Below are positions 13,564 to 20,548 of a DNA stretch of 27,271 nucleotides, one piece after another. Under the pieces are notes generated by a model. The model saw only the letters and a list, made by a program, of their open reading frames with translations, did not search any database and was not told where the DNA came from. Each line of letters opens with the position of its first letter. Positions within the stretch are counted from its first letter, which is position 1. Location: NCBI GenBank assembly GCA_964568075.1, contig CAZMOM010000037.1:1-27271 (forward strand), given 5' to 3'. The translations under genes and the position numbers were made by a program. The stretch is from MnTg04 sp964568075 (GTDB lineage: Bacteria > Pseudomonadota > Gammaproteobacteria > Steroidobacterales > MnTg04).

Positions 13564-13890
13564 CTAAGCGCAGTAAAGTTGGTGGAGGACCTCGATGATT
13601 TTCGCCGATCTGCCGTCCGCGAGAGAGTAAAAGATCGTCTGGGAATCTCTTCGGGTTTTTACGAGCGCATCCCGCCGTAGCACCGCCAGGTGCTGCGACA
13701 ATGCTGATTGACTGATATCGACCCGTTCGTTCAGCTCGCCCACCGACATTTCCTGTTTAGCCAGCGAACAGAGAATCAACAGCCGGGTTTCGTTTGCCAG
13801 CGCTTTTAGAAGGTCAGCGGCCTCACTTGCGTGCGCCTGCATTTCGTCAATATTCTCCGGGACTAGTGATTGTCTTACTGCCCGACCCAT
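13564..13890 (-). CDS. ArsR-family persulfide-sensing repressor, SqrR/BigR/YgaV type
   Basis: A 108-residue winged-helix repressor. Core segments are AADLLKALANETRLLILCSL, MSVGELNERVDISQSALSQH (recognition helix) and LAVLRRDALVKTRRDSQTIF (wing). Starting at ATG 13890 (GGAGG five bases upstream), its cysteines fall at 41 (LLILC41SL) and 107 (LYC107A). These are the positions of the two sensor cysteines in SqrR, which form a polysulfide bridge and release DNA when persulfide rises. A metal-site ArsR motif (CxC) is absent. The frame is open further upstream to 13992, but that extension is AT-rich promoter DNA. It is divergent from a persulfide-dioxygenase-like gene, as for BigR. Sensing is inferred from residues and context. 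Confidence 0.9.
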   Translation of the reverse strand: MGRAVRQSLVPENIDEMQAHASEAADLLKALANETRLLILCSLAKQEMSVGELNERVDISQSALSQHLAVLRRDALVKTRRDSQTIFYSLADGRSAKIIEVLHQLYCA

Positions 13891-13915
13891 AGCATCCTCC
13901 AGAAAATCGTAAGAC

Positions 13916-13944
13916 AGTTTATCCGGAAACACTAAATTATTCAA
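13916..13944 (-). promoter_or_regulatory. Promoter of the ArsR-family regulator
   Basis: On the minus strand TTGAAT (13944-13939) and TAAACT (13921-13916) are 17 bases apart. Transcription would begin near 13909, about 20 bases before the ATG. The -35 box overlaps a CTAAATTA repeat, fitting autorepression. Confidence 0.45.
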
Positions 13945-13971
13945 GACTAATAAAAAGATTGCTAAATTAGT
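13931..13971. promoter_or_regulatory. Candidate shared operator for the divergent regulator and sulfur operon
   Basis: In this AT-rich stretch CTAAATTA occurs twice as a direct repeat (13932-13939 and 13962-13969). ACTAAT (13946-13951) and ATTAGT (13966-13971) form an inverted repeat with a 14-base spacer. The elements overlap the -35 boxes of both divergent promoters. BigR-type repressors are known to bind AT-rich palindromes between bigR and blh. Binding here is inferred. Confidence 0.55.
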
Positions 13972-13988
13972 AATAATTAATATATAAT
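13959..13988 (+). promoter_or_regulatory. Promoter of the persulfide-dioxygenase/transporter operon
   Basis: A perfect TATAAT (13983-13988) lies 18 bases after TTGCTA (13959-13964). Transcription would start near 13995, about 24 bases before the first gene. The inverted repeat ACTAAT/ATTAGT overlaps its -35 box, a good place for repression. Confidence 0.65.
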
Positions 13989-14018
13989 TCACACCACAAT
14001 TGTAAAGAGGTGACTGGC

Positions 14019-14879
14019 ATGCAGGTTCACGTGAAAAGTTTCTTTCATCAGGGAACCTCGACTGTTACGCATGTGGTGGCCGATCCCGACTCGGGCCAGG
14101 CAGCGATTATCGACCCGGTGCTCGATTTCGACACGCGGTCCGGCCGTACCGGAACAGAATCGGCAGACGAACTGATCGCCTACCTTGATGATCGAGGGTT
14201 CAAGGCGGAATGGATACTCGAAACTCACGCGCATGCAGATCACCTGACGTCGTCCAGCTATCTGCGTAAAAAACTCGGCGCAAAAGTTGGTATTGGCGAG
14301 GGCATCAGATTTGTCCAGGAGACCTTTAAAAAGGTCTTTAACCTCGGCGCAGAATTCATACCTGATGGAAGTCAGTTTGATCATTTGTTCGGGGACGAGG
14401 AAAAAATTCGAATCGGCAGTGTCGAGGGCCGGGTGATGCATACACCGGGGCATACCAATGACAGCGTTACTTACGTCATCGGTGACGCTGCGTTCGTGGG
14501 CGACACCCTGTTTATGCCCGATTTTGGGACGGCTCGTTGCGATTTCCCTGGCGGAGATGCGCGTCTGCTTTACGAGTCAATTCAGAAGATCTACGCGCTT
14601 CCCGATGATACCCGGTTATTTCTTTGTCATGATTATCCGCCGCCACAACGCGATCAAAGCTGTATGACCACGATCGGGGATGAGAAAAAAAGCAATATCC
14701 ATATCAACCAGGCCGCCGACATCGAGCAATTTGTTCAGATGCGCGAGGCCAGGGACGCCCGGCTCGACATGCCGGCGCTGATTCTGCCGTCAATCCAGAT
14801 CAATATTCGTGCCGGCGCGTTGCCGAATCCGGAGGAAAACGGCACCAGTTATCTCAAACTTCCGCTCGATCGTTTTTAG
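14019..14879 (+). CDS. Metallo-beta-lactamase-fold hydrolase, persulfide dioxygenase-like (Blh/ETHE1 type)
   Basis: A 286-residue protein of the metallo-beta-lactamase fold. The metal motif is THAHADH (His70, His72, Asp74, His75), followed by HTPGHT (His145) and GDTLF (Asp162). His70, His145 and Asp162 correspond to the mono-iron ligands of ETHE1-type persulfide dioxygenases, which oxidise glutathione persulfide to sulfite. The FGTARCDFPGGDA and CHDYPPP segments are those of the bacterial Blh subgroup, which is longer than ETHE1 and often next to BigR. ATG 14019 follows AAAGAGG with eight bases spacing; a GTG at 14010 would overlap that site. First gene of the operon, 13 bases before the transporter. 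Substrate is inferred. Confidence 0.9.
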   Translation: MQVHVKSFFHQGTSTVTHVVADPDSGQAAIIDPVLDFDTRSGRTGTESADELIAYLDDRGFKAEWILETHAHADHLTSSSYLRKKLGAKVGIGEGIRFVQETFKKVFNLGAEFIPDGSQFDHLFGDEEKIRIGSVEGRVMHTPGHTNDSVTYVIGDAAFVGDTLFMPDFGTARCDFPGGDARLLYESIQKIYALPDDTRLFLCHDYPPPQRDQSCMTTIGDEKKSNIHINQAADIEQFVQMREARDARLDMPALILPSIQINIRAGALPNPEENGTSYLKLPLDRF

Positions 14880-14892
14880 GGAGCAGACTGCC

Positions 14893-17499
14893 ATGGCACA
14901 CTGGATCGCCAATCTGGCCACTTCGAGACCCAAGACGGTCTATCTTTTCGTCGCCCTTTTGACCTTCGGGCTGGGTCTGCAAATACCATCGATCGCAATC
15001 GATACAGATCCCGAGAACATGCTCCCGGATGAACAGCACGACCGGGTGTTTCACAACGAAACCAAAAAGGAGTTCGGTCTTTACGACGCGATCGTGGTTG
15101 GCGCGGTCAACAACGATGACCCTGACGGTATTTACAACATTCGCTCACTGGCGGCCATGCAGCGTGTTACCCAGGAGATTCTGAAAATCGATGGGGTGGT
15201 GCGCCATGATCTGATGTCGCTGTCCGTAGTCGATAATGTTACCCAGGATGGTCCAGGCGCAATTCGCTTCGAATGGCTGATGCGCAAGGCGCCGCAGACA
15301 GACGCGCAGGCGGTGGCTGTCCGTCATGCGGTAGAGCGTTTGCCGCTGTTGATGAATACGCTGGTTTCCGGCGATGGCAAGGCGGCCGCCATTTATGTCC
15401 CGATTACCAGCAAGGACCAAAGCTACCGCATCTCCCGCGAGATCGAGCAGATTATCGATCGGTCGCTGGCCGAGAGCGGCGCAACCGATAGTTACCACAT
15501 GACCGGTCTGCCGGTCGCCGAGGACACTTTCGGCTACGAAATGTTTGTCCAGATGGGCATATCGGCGCCGCTGGCGGGCTTGGCTATCTTCCTGTTGATG
15601 TTGCTTTTTTTCCGCAATGTCACGCTGGTGCTTGCGCCGATGATCGTCGCGATGGGGACTGTCATCGCGGCCATGGGCCTGCTGATCGGAATGGGCTACA
15701 CCGTCCACATCATGAGCTCGATGATTCCGATTTTCCTGATGCCCATCGCGGTAGTGGATTCTGTACACATCCTGTCGGAGTTCGCTGACACTTTTAGCGA
15801 CGGTGACGACGCCGGGGAGACGATCCGACAGGTCATCGGCCACTTGTTCAGGCCGATGCTTTTTACCTCGATTACATCGACCATCGGGTTCCTGTCGCTC
15901 GCCATGACGCCGATTCCGCCGGTTCAGGTCTTCGGGATATTCGTGGGTTTCGGCATCATGCTCGCATTTCTTCTGACTATTGTCTTTGTCCCCGCCTACG
16001 TTGTGCGCATGAGCCCGGCTCAGCTAAGGTCATTACGAGTATCACACGACGGGGAGCGGACGGCCGGTCCGCTGTCGCGTTTTCTGCCTCCGGTTGGCCG
16101 TTTTTCGACAGCCAACGCCGTGCGGCTGATGGTCGCCTTTATGATTGTTTTTGGCGTAAGCATCCTTGGCGTAACCCGTATCCAGATCAACGACAATCCA
16201 GTGAACTGGTTTAAGTCCGATCACCGCATCCGGGTTGCCGACGAAGCGCTCAACCGCCACTTCGCCGGAACATATGATGCGTTTTTGGTGTTACAAGAAC
16301 ACGGCCAGGATGCTTATAAACAATTTTCCGTGCAGGCAGAGACGATCCTCGACCGTGCCCGACAGGATGGCGTGGATCTCGGGAGCATAGGGCAACAGGC
16401 GGACCCGGGTGATCGAGGTGAGGGGATCGACGCCATGGTCATGGCGCTGGACGATGCCCTGTTCGATGCTGGCGATGCTGAAGTCCCATATCTTGAGGAG
16501 CTGCTTGCAGTTGCCGAAATCGCGCAGAGTCGGGGCCGGTATTTCCAGCAGCCGGAAGCCTTGCGACTGATCGAGACCCTGCAACAGGTGCTTGCGGATA
16601 GCGGCCATGTGGGCAAGACCAACGCGTTACCGGATCTTGTCAAAACCATTAACCGCGAATTGCTCAGTGGCACGGCAACGGATTATGCGATCCCGGCCAC
16701 CGCCGCCGTGATCGCTCAGAATTTGCTGGTCTTTCAGTCATCGCATCGTCCGCATGATCTTTGGCATATGGTCACACCAGACTTTCGCTCCGCGGTTATC
16801 TGGCTGCAACTTCGCAGCGGAGATAACCAGGACATGAGTGAAGTCGTAAAACAGCTCGACGAATACCTGGCGGACCACCCGTTACCGGCAGGTCTGAGCA
16901 GCCGATGGGCAGGCAAAACCTATATCAATGTCGTCTGGCAAGACGCGATGGTGGCGGGCATGGCCAAAAGCCTGTTGGGCGCTTTCGTGGTAGTGCTCAT
17001 CATGATGATCGTACTGTTTCGTTCGTTTATTTATGGCGTACTCGCCATGTTGCCGTTGACCATCACGATCACACTGATTTATGGCCTGATCGGCTGGATC
17101 GGCAAGGACTATGACATGCCGATCGCGGTGCTCTCGGCGCTGACGCTTGGTCTTTCGGTGGATTTCGCGATTCACTTCCTCGAACGAGCGCGGGCGATCC
17201 ATCAGGAAAGCGGTTCGTTCATCTTGACGATGCGCCAGATGTTCGAAGAGCCGGCCCGGGCTATCACGCGCAATACCATAGTTGTCGCTGTTGGCTTCAC
17301 GCCATTGCTGGTTGCGCCACTTCTGCCGTATGTCACGGTTGGCGTGTTTCTGGCCGGGATTATGGCGGTCTCGGCGATCGTTACGCTTGTTTTGCTGCCG
17401 GCGATGTTGAGCATTCTGCGCAATCGCCTGTTACCCGAGGCAGGTGCCGGCCCGCTGGCGCAAACCGATCATGGTCTGGAGGTTGAACATGAAAGCTGA
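14893..17499 (+). CDS. MMPL/RND-superfamily membrane transporter
   Basis: An 868-residue proton-driven transporter of the RND/MMPL (COG1033) type, with two similar halves. Each half has one membrane helix (about 15-33 and 410-430), a periplasmic domain of about 180-200 residues, and five further helices (about 218-375 and 690-850), giving 12 in all. Likely proton-relay aspartates sit in equivalent helices: AVVDSVHILSEF in the first half and SVDFAIHFLERAR in the second. ATG 14893 has GGGAG nine bases upstream; the frame runs further upstream into the preceding gene. It overlaps the next gene by 11 bases. MMPL proteins with LolA-like partners are linked to lipid or hydrophobic-compound transport. 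The cargo here is unknown. Confidence 0.93.
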   Translation: MAHWIANLATSRPKTVYLFVALLTFGLGLQIPSIAIDTDPENMLPDEQHDRVFHNETKKEFGLYDAIVVGAVNNDDPDGIYNIRSLAAMQRVTQEILKIDGVVRHDLMSLSVVDNVTQDGPGAIRFEWLMRKAPQTDAQAVAVRHAVERLPLLMNTLVSGDGKAAAIYVPITSKDQSYRISREIEQIIDRSLAESGATDSYHMTGLPVAEDTFGYEMFVQMGISAPLAGLAIFLLMLLFFRNVTLVLAPMIVAMGTVIAAMGLLIGMGYTVHIMSSMIPIFLMPIAVVDSVHILSEFADTFSDGDDAGETIRQVIGHLFRPMLFTSITSTIGFLSLAMTPIPPVQVFGIFVGFGIMLAFLLTIVFVPAYVVRMSPAQLRSLRVSHDGERTAGPLSRFLPPVGRFSTANAVRLMVAFMIVFGVSILGVTRIQINDNPVNWFKSDHRIRVADEALNRHFAGTYDAFLVLQEHGQDAYKQFSVQAETILDRARQDGVDLGSIGQQADPGDRGEGIDAMVMALDDALFDAGDAEVPYLEELLAVAEIAQSRGRYFQQPEALRLIETLQQVLADSGHVGKTNALPDLVKTINRELLSGTATDYAIPATAAVIAQNLLVFQSSHRPHDLWHMVTPDFRSAVIWLQLRSGDNQDMSEVVKQLDEYLADHPLPAGLSSRWAGKTYINVVWQDAMVAGMAKSLLGAFVVVLIMMIVLFRSFIYGVLAMLPLTITITLIYGLIGWIGKDYDMPIAVLSALTLGLSVDFAIHFLERARAIHQESGSFILTMRQMFEEPARAITRNTIVVAVGFTPLLVAPLLPYVTVGVFLAGIMAVSAIVTLVLLPAMLSILRNRLLPEAGAGPLAQTDHGLEVEHES

Positions 17500-18295
17500 T
17501 TACGTGGCAAGCCTGGCGTTGGTGCTGATTGGCCTGCCTTTATATTCGCACGCTGAGGATTTGACCGACGTCGGTGAAATCGTCCGGCGGGCGAATCTGG
17601 CCGCCTATTATGCGGGCGCCGACGGCCGCAGCGATGCGCGGATGCGAATCAGGGATAGCCAGGGCCGGGAGCAGCTACGGCAGTTCACGATTCTAAGGCG
17701 CGACCGCGAAGACGGTGGCGATCAAGATTTTATGGTGTTCTTTAGTCGCCCGGCCGATGTGCGCGGCATGGTGTTCCAGGTGGCGAAACATCTGGACAGA
17801 GATGACGATCGCTGGCTGTACCTGCCCGGTCTCGACCTGGTGAAACGTATATCGGCGGGCGACAAGCGAACCAGTTTTGTTGGCTCGCATTTCTTTTATG
17901 AAGACGTTTCCGGACGCAATCCGAGCGACGATCATCATGTACTGACGGGCAGCGATGCTCAGTATTATGTGTTGGAGAACACGCCTAAGGATGCGGCCAC
18001 GGCGGAATTCAAGAGTTATACGCTGTGGGTCGATAAACAGACCTTTTTGCCGATGAAAATCGAATATGCCAATGAAACTGGCCAGATTTACCGGCGGGTT
18101 GAGGCTCTGGAAGTCAAACTGATACAGGGATATCCGACGGTCACACGTTCGAGAATGGACGATCTGCAAGGCGGCGGGCATACCCTGTTGGAATTTCGCT
18201 ATACCAGCTTTGACCTGGGGCTGCCCGAGGATGTTTTTAGCGAGCGTTCGCTGCGTAATCCACCACGCCAATGGCTGCAGCGGCCATCCAAATAG
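17489..18295 (+). CDS. Outer-membrane lipoprotein-sorting protein, LolA-like (PF17131 type)
   Basis: A 268-residue periplasmic protein with a signal peptide (LALVLIGLPLYSHAEDL, cleavage near residue 22). The mature part matches the LolA-like family usually named outer membrane lipoprotein-sorting protein: GADGRSDARMRIRDSQGRE, FFSRPADVRGMVF, DDRWLYLPGLDLVKRI, FVGSHFFYEDVSGR, then YTLWVDKQTFLPMKIEY and LPEDVFSERSL near the end. The fold is a half-barrel that can hold acyl chains. ATG 17489 has TGGAGG upstream and lies inside the transporter gene, so translation is coupled. In many proteobacteria this family sits next to an MMPL transporter, suggesting it accepts or shuttles the cargo. The specific role is unknown. 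Confidence 0.9.
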   Translation: MKADYVASLALVLIGLPLYSHAEDLTDVGEIVRRANLAAYYAGADGRSDARMRIRDSQGREQLRQFTILRRDREDGGDQDFMVFFSRPADVRGMVFQVAKHLDRDDDRWLYLPGLDLVKRISAGDKRTSFVGSHFFYEDVSGRNPSDDHHVLTGSDAQYYVLENTPKDAATAEFKSYTLWVDKQTFLPMKIEYANETGQIYRRVEALEVKLIQGYPTVTRSRMDDLQGGGHTLLEFRYTSFDLGLPEDVFSERSLRNPPRQWLQRPSK

Positions 18296-18338
18296 CCGCA
18301 GCATCATTACGGACAGAGGCACGGACGGAGTCACAGAG

Positions 18339-19634
18339 TTGGACCTGCGCCTGATCATAGTGCTGTTGTTTTTCTCGCCTGCGTTGCTTGCTCAGGATGG
18401 AGCCGCAGCTGTTGAAGACGACTGGGGCGACGACTGGGGTGGGGCAGGGGCGGAGGGAATGCCATTCCATGGATTCCTTGAGGCCGGTTTCGGAGGCCGC
18501 CTGCAGAACGATCCCGCCGCTGGACGGCGCGCAACGCTGGGCGAACTCCGGTTCCGCGGTGAGACGGAAATTGTTCGTGAACGCTGGTCGCTGGCACTGA
18601 AAGCGGATATCTATGGTGACGATGTGGAATCGTCTATAGATGGTGATGTTCGTGAGCTGGTGTTGGCACTTGCGCCAGCCGGCAACGTGGATCTAAAAAT
18701 CGGCCGGCAGGTACTGACCTGGGGAACCGGCGACTTCCTGTTTCTGAACGACCTGTTTCCGAAAGATTTCGTTTCTTTTTTTAGTGGCCGTGATGATGAG
18801 TACCTGAAGGCTCCGGCAAGTGCGGTGCGCGTTAGCATGTTCAGCAAGCTCGTCAACATCGATCTGGTTTGGACACCGATTTTCACTCACGACGAATACC
18901 TGACCGGCGAACGATTTTCATTTTTCTCTGCGTTTGCCGGTGGTATCGTTGCGCCCGATCCGCCGTTGGCTGCGCAACAACCGGCACGCGACTTTAGCAA
19001 TAGCGAACTGGCTGCGCGCTTGTACAAAACCGCCGGCGCTGTCGAATACGCCGCTTATGCGTATTCCGGCTTCTGGAAACAGCCGCTGGGCATCACGTCG
19101 CAGCAGACGCTCTTTTTCCCCAGGCTCAATGTTTACGGCGCGAGCTTGCGCCGACCGGTTTTGGGTGGAATCGGGAATGTCGAATTTGCCTTTTACGATA
19201 GTAGGGATGACCGCTCTGGCACCGACCCGCTGGTGCCCAATTCACAACTACGACTGCTCTTTGGCTTCGAACGGGAATTGGTCGCGCGCCTGGGCCTTGG
19301 CCTGCAGATTTACGGTGAATGGACATCGCATCACGGGCGGTTGATACAAAACTCACTCACACCGCAATTCGAGGCAGATCGACTGCGCACCTTACTGACC
19401 GTGCGGCTGAGCTATCGCGATCAGCGGGAAAGGTGGCGCCTGTCGCTGTTCGCATTCCTCTCACCAAGCGACAGCGATAACTACTTGCGTCCGCAGGTCC
19501 ACTATCGGCTGAACGACAACTGGATTTTCAGCAGCGGTGCAAACCTGTTCGGCGGTACTCAGTCACACACGTTTTTTGGGCAGCTCGAAGACAACACCAA
19601 TGCCTTTGTCCGTGCCCGTTACAGTTTTTGGTGA
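18339..19634 (+). CDS. Outer-membrane beta-barrel protein, DUF1302/porin-like
   Basis: A protein of about 431 residues with a signal peptide (LRLIIVLLFFSPALLAQDG). Alternating hydrophobic strands and turns run throughout, and the last residue is aromatic (RARYSFW), typical of outer-membrane barrels. Visible segments are GFLEAGFGGRLQND, VDLKIGRQVLTWGTGDFLFL and LNDNWIFSSGANLFGGTQ. It resembles outer-membrane proteins that accompany MMPL/LolA-like pairs. The start is uncertain: TTG 18339 has ACGGAG eight bases before it and leads straight into the signal peptide. The frame is open further upstream, but that part overlaps the previous gene and has no signal. The gap to the previous gene is 43 bases. 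Confidence 0.88.
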   Translation: MDLRLIIVLLFFSPALLAQDGAAAVEDDWGDDWGGAGAEGMPFHGFLEAGFGGRLQNDPAAGRRATLGELRFRGETEIVRERWSLALKADIYGDDVESSIDGDVRELVLALAPAGNVDLKIGRQVLTWGTGDFLFLNDLFPKDFVSFFSGRDDEYLKAPASAVRVSMFSKLVNIDLVWTPIFTHDEYLTGERFSFFSAFAGGIVAPDPPLAAQQPARDFSNSELAARLYKTAGAVEYAAYAYSGFWKQPLGITSQQTLFFPRLNVYGASLRRPVLGGIGNVEFAFYDSRDDRSGTDPLVPNSQLRLLFGFERELVARLGLGLQIYGEWTSHHGRLIQNSLTPQFEADRLRTLLTVRLSYRDQRERWRLSLFAFLSPSDSDNYLRPQVHYRLNDNWIFSSGANLFGGTQSHTFFGQLEDNTNAFVRARYSFW

Positions 19635-19653
19635 AGCAAAAGGAGAAAGTGAC

Positions 19654-19872
19654 ATGTCACTCGAACGAACAGTTGAGGCATTTGCAGGATTCATGGTTCT
19701 GCTCTCGGTGGCACCGACCTATGTTGTTCATCCGGCCTTTGTCTGGCTAACCGTGTTTGTTGGCGCAAATTTGTTTGAGCAGGCGTTTACTGGCTTCTGT
19801 CCTGCAGCAATAGTGATTCGCAAGCTGGGCGTAAAAAGCGAGCGGGAGATGGCCGCAAATTCGCCTAATTGA
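19654..19872 (+). CDS. DUF2892 / YgaP-type transmembrane protein
   Basis: A 72-residue inner-membrane protein matching the YgaP transmembrane domain (DUF2892). It has an N-terminal RTVEAFAGFMVLLSV helix (about 5-22), a second helix HPAFVWLTVFVGANLFEQAF (about 26-45) and the hallmark TGFCPAAIVIRKLGV with one cysteine. In E. coli this domain is fused to rhodanese in YgaP, encoded beside the SqrR-like regulator YgaV; here it stands alone. AGGAGA lies seven bases before ATG 19654, and the gene follows the barrel gene by 19 bases. It closes the operon. Its family link to the first-gene regulator supports a sulfur-related role, but its activity is unknown. Confidence 0.9.
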   Translation: MSLERTVEAFAGFMVLLSVAPTYVVHPAFVWLTVFVGANLFEQAFTGFCPAAIVIRKLGVKSEREMAANSPN

Positions 19873-19897
19873 TCAATCAGGAACCAGACCGGACGAG

Positions 19898-19922
19898 CCG
19901 GGCGAGGGAACAACTCGCCCGG
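19898..19922 (+). terminator. Strong hairpin after the sulfur/transport operon
   Basis: CCGGGCGAG (19898-19906) and CTCGCCCGG (19914-19922) form a perfect 9-bp stem around a 7-base loop, 25 bases after the DUF2892 stop. No T-run follows, so it may act as an RNA-end stabiliser or a weak or Rho-assisted terminator before aroK. Confidence 0.5.
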
Positions 19923-19996
19923 GTTCGCGGAAACGTATCGCGACGATGACGACACGCGAGTAGCGGTGCGGTGCTTTCGCCGGTTAAGCTGATCCT

Positions 19997-20533
19997 ATGA
20001 AGATGGGAGCCGCAAATAGGACCGGTCGAAGTGTCTTTCTGATCGGTCCCATGGGGGCCGGGAAAACTGCAGTTGGCCGCCGGCTCGGCCTGGATCTGGG
20101 GCTTGAATTTCATGATACAGACCTCGAAATCCAGACACAGACCGGTGTGGATATCGGCTTTATTTTTGACAAAGAGGGCGAAGAGGGATTTCGCCGCCGC
20201 GAACGCGAGGCTATCGATCACTTGACCGGGCTGCCGTGTATTGTGCTGGCTACCGGTGGTGGGGCCGTTCTGGACCCGCGAAACAGGGCCTGTTTGTCTG
20301 GTCGCGGGCAAGTGGTGTACCTACGGGCAAGTATCACTCAGCAACTCAGGCGCACACGACTGGTAAAAAACCGGCCCTTGCTCGAGCGTGAAAATCCCGA
20401 ACAGGTTTTGGCGGATCTCGCCGGTCAGCGTGAGCCGATCTACGAGGAGCTGGCCGATCTGACCGTCAATACCGACGGACGTCAAGTGCCGGCTGTCGCA
20501 GCTGAGATCGCTGCCTGGATGCAGCTCGGGTAA
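19997..20533 (+). CDS. aroK: Shikimate kinase
   Basis: Phosphorylates shikimate with ATP, the fifth step of the aromatic amino acid pathway, in the cytoplasm. The 178-residue protein has the P-loop GPMGAGKT (17-24), the HDTD shikimate/metal site (39-42), FRRRERE, the ATGGGAVLD segment and the lid around RTRLVKNRPLL. A second in-frame ATG at 20003 is an alternative start; neither has a good ribosome-binding site, so the exact start is uncertain by two codons. aroB follows after 15 bases, the standard aroKB pair. In many relatives aroK directly follows pilQ, but here six other genes intervene. Confidence 0.96.
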   Translation: MKMGAANRTGRSVFLIGPMGAGKTAVGRRLGLDLGLEFHDTDLEIQTQTGVDIGFIFDKEGEEGFRRREREAIDHLTGLPCIVLATGGGAVLDPRNRACLSGRGQVVYLRASITQQLRRTRLVKNRPLLERENPEQVLADLAGQREPIYEELADLTVNTDGRQVPAVAAEIAAWMQLG

Positions 20534-20548
20534 CCTGGTGAAACAGCG

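Noticed and set aside
13891..13992. N-terminal extension of the ArsR regulator giving a hydrophobic start
   Set aside because: The extension is translated from the AT-rich divergent promoter. A GGAGG site and the Cys41/Cys107 numbering support the start at 13890.
15145..15843. Minus-strand open frame of 232 codons inside the MMPL transporter gene
   Set aside because: The translation is rich in His, Gln and Arg, as expected antisense to membrane-protein codons, and the sense gene is clearly real.
19868..19877. Palindrome ATTGATCAAT at the DUF2892 stop as an FNR-type site
   Set aside because: The FNR consensus needs a four-base spacer between TTGAT and ATCAA; this is a compact palindrome overlapping a stop codon.
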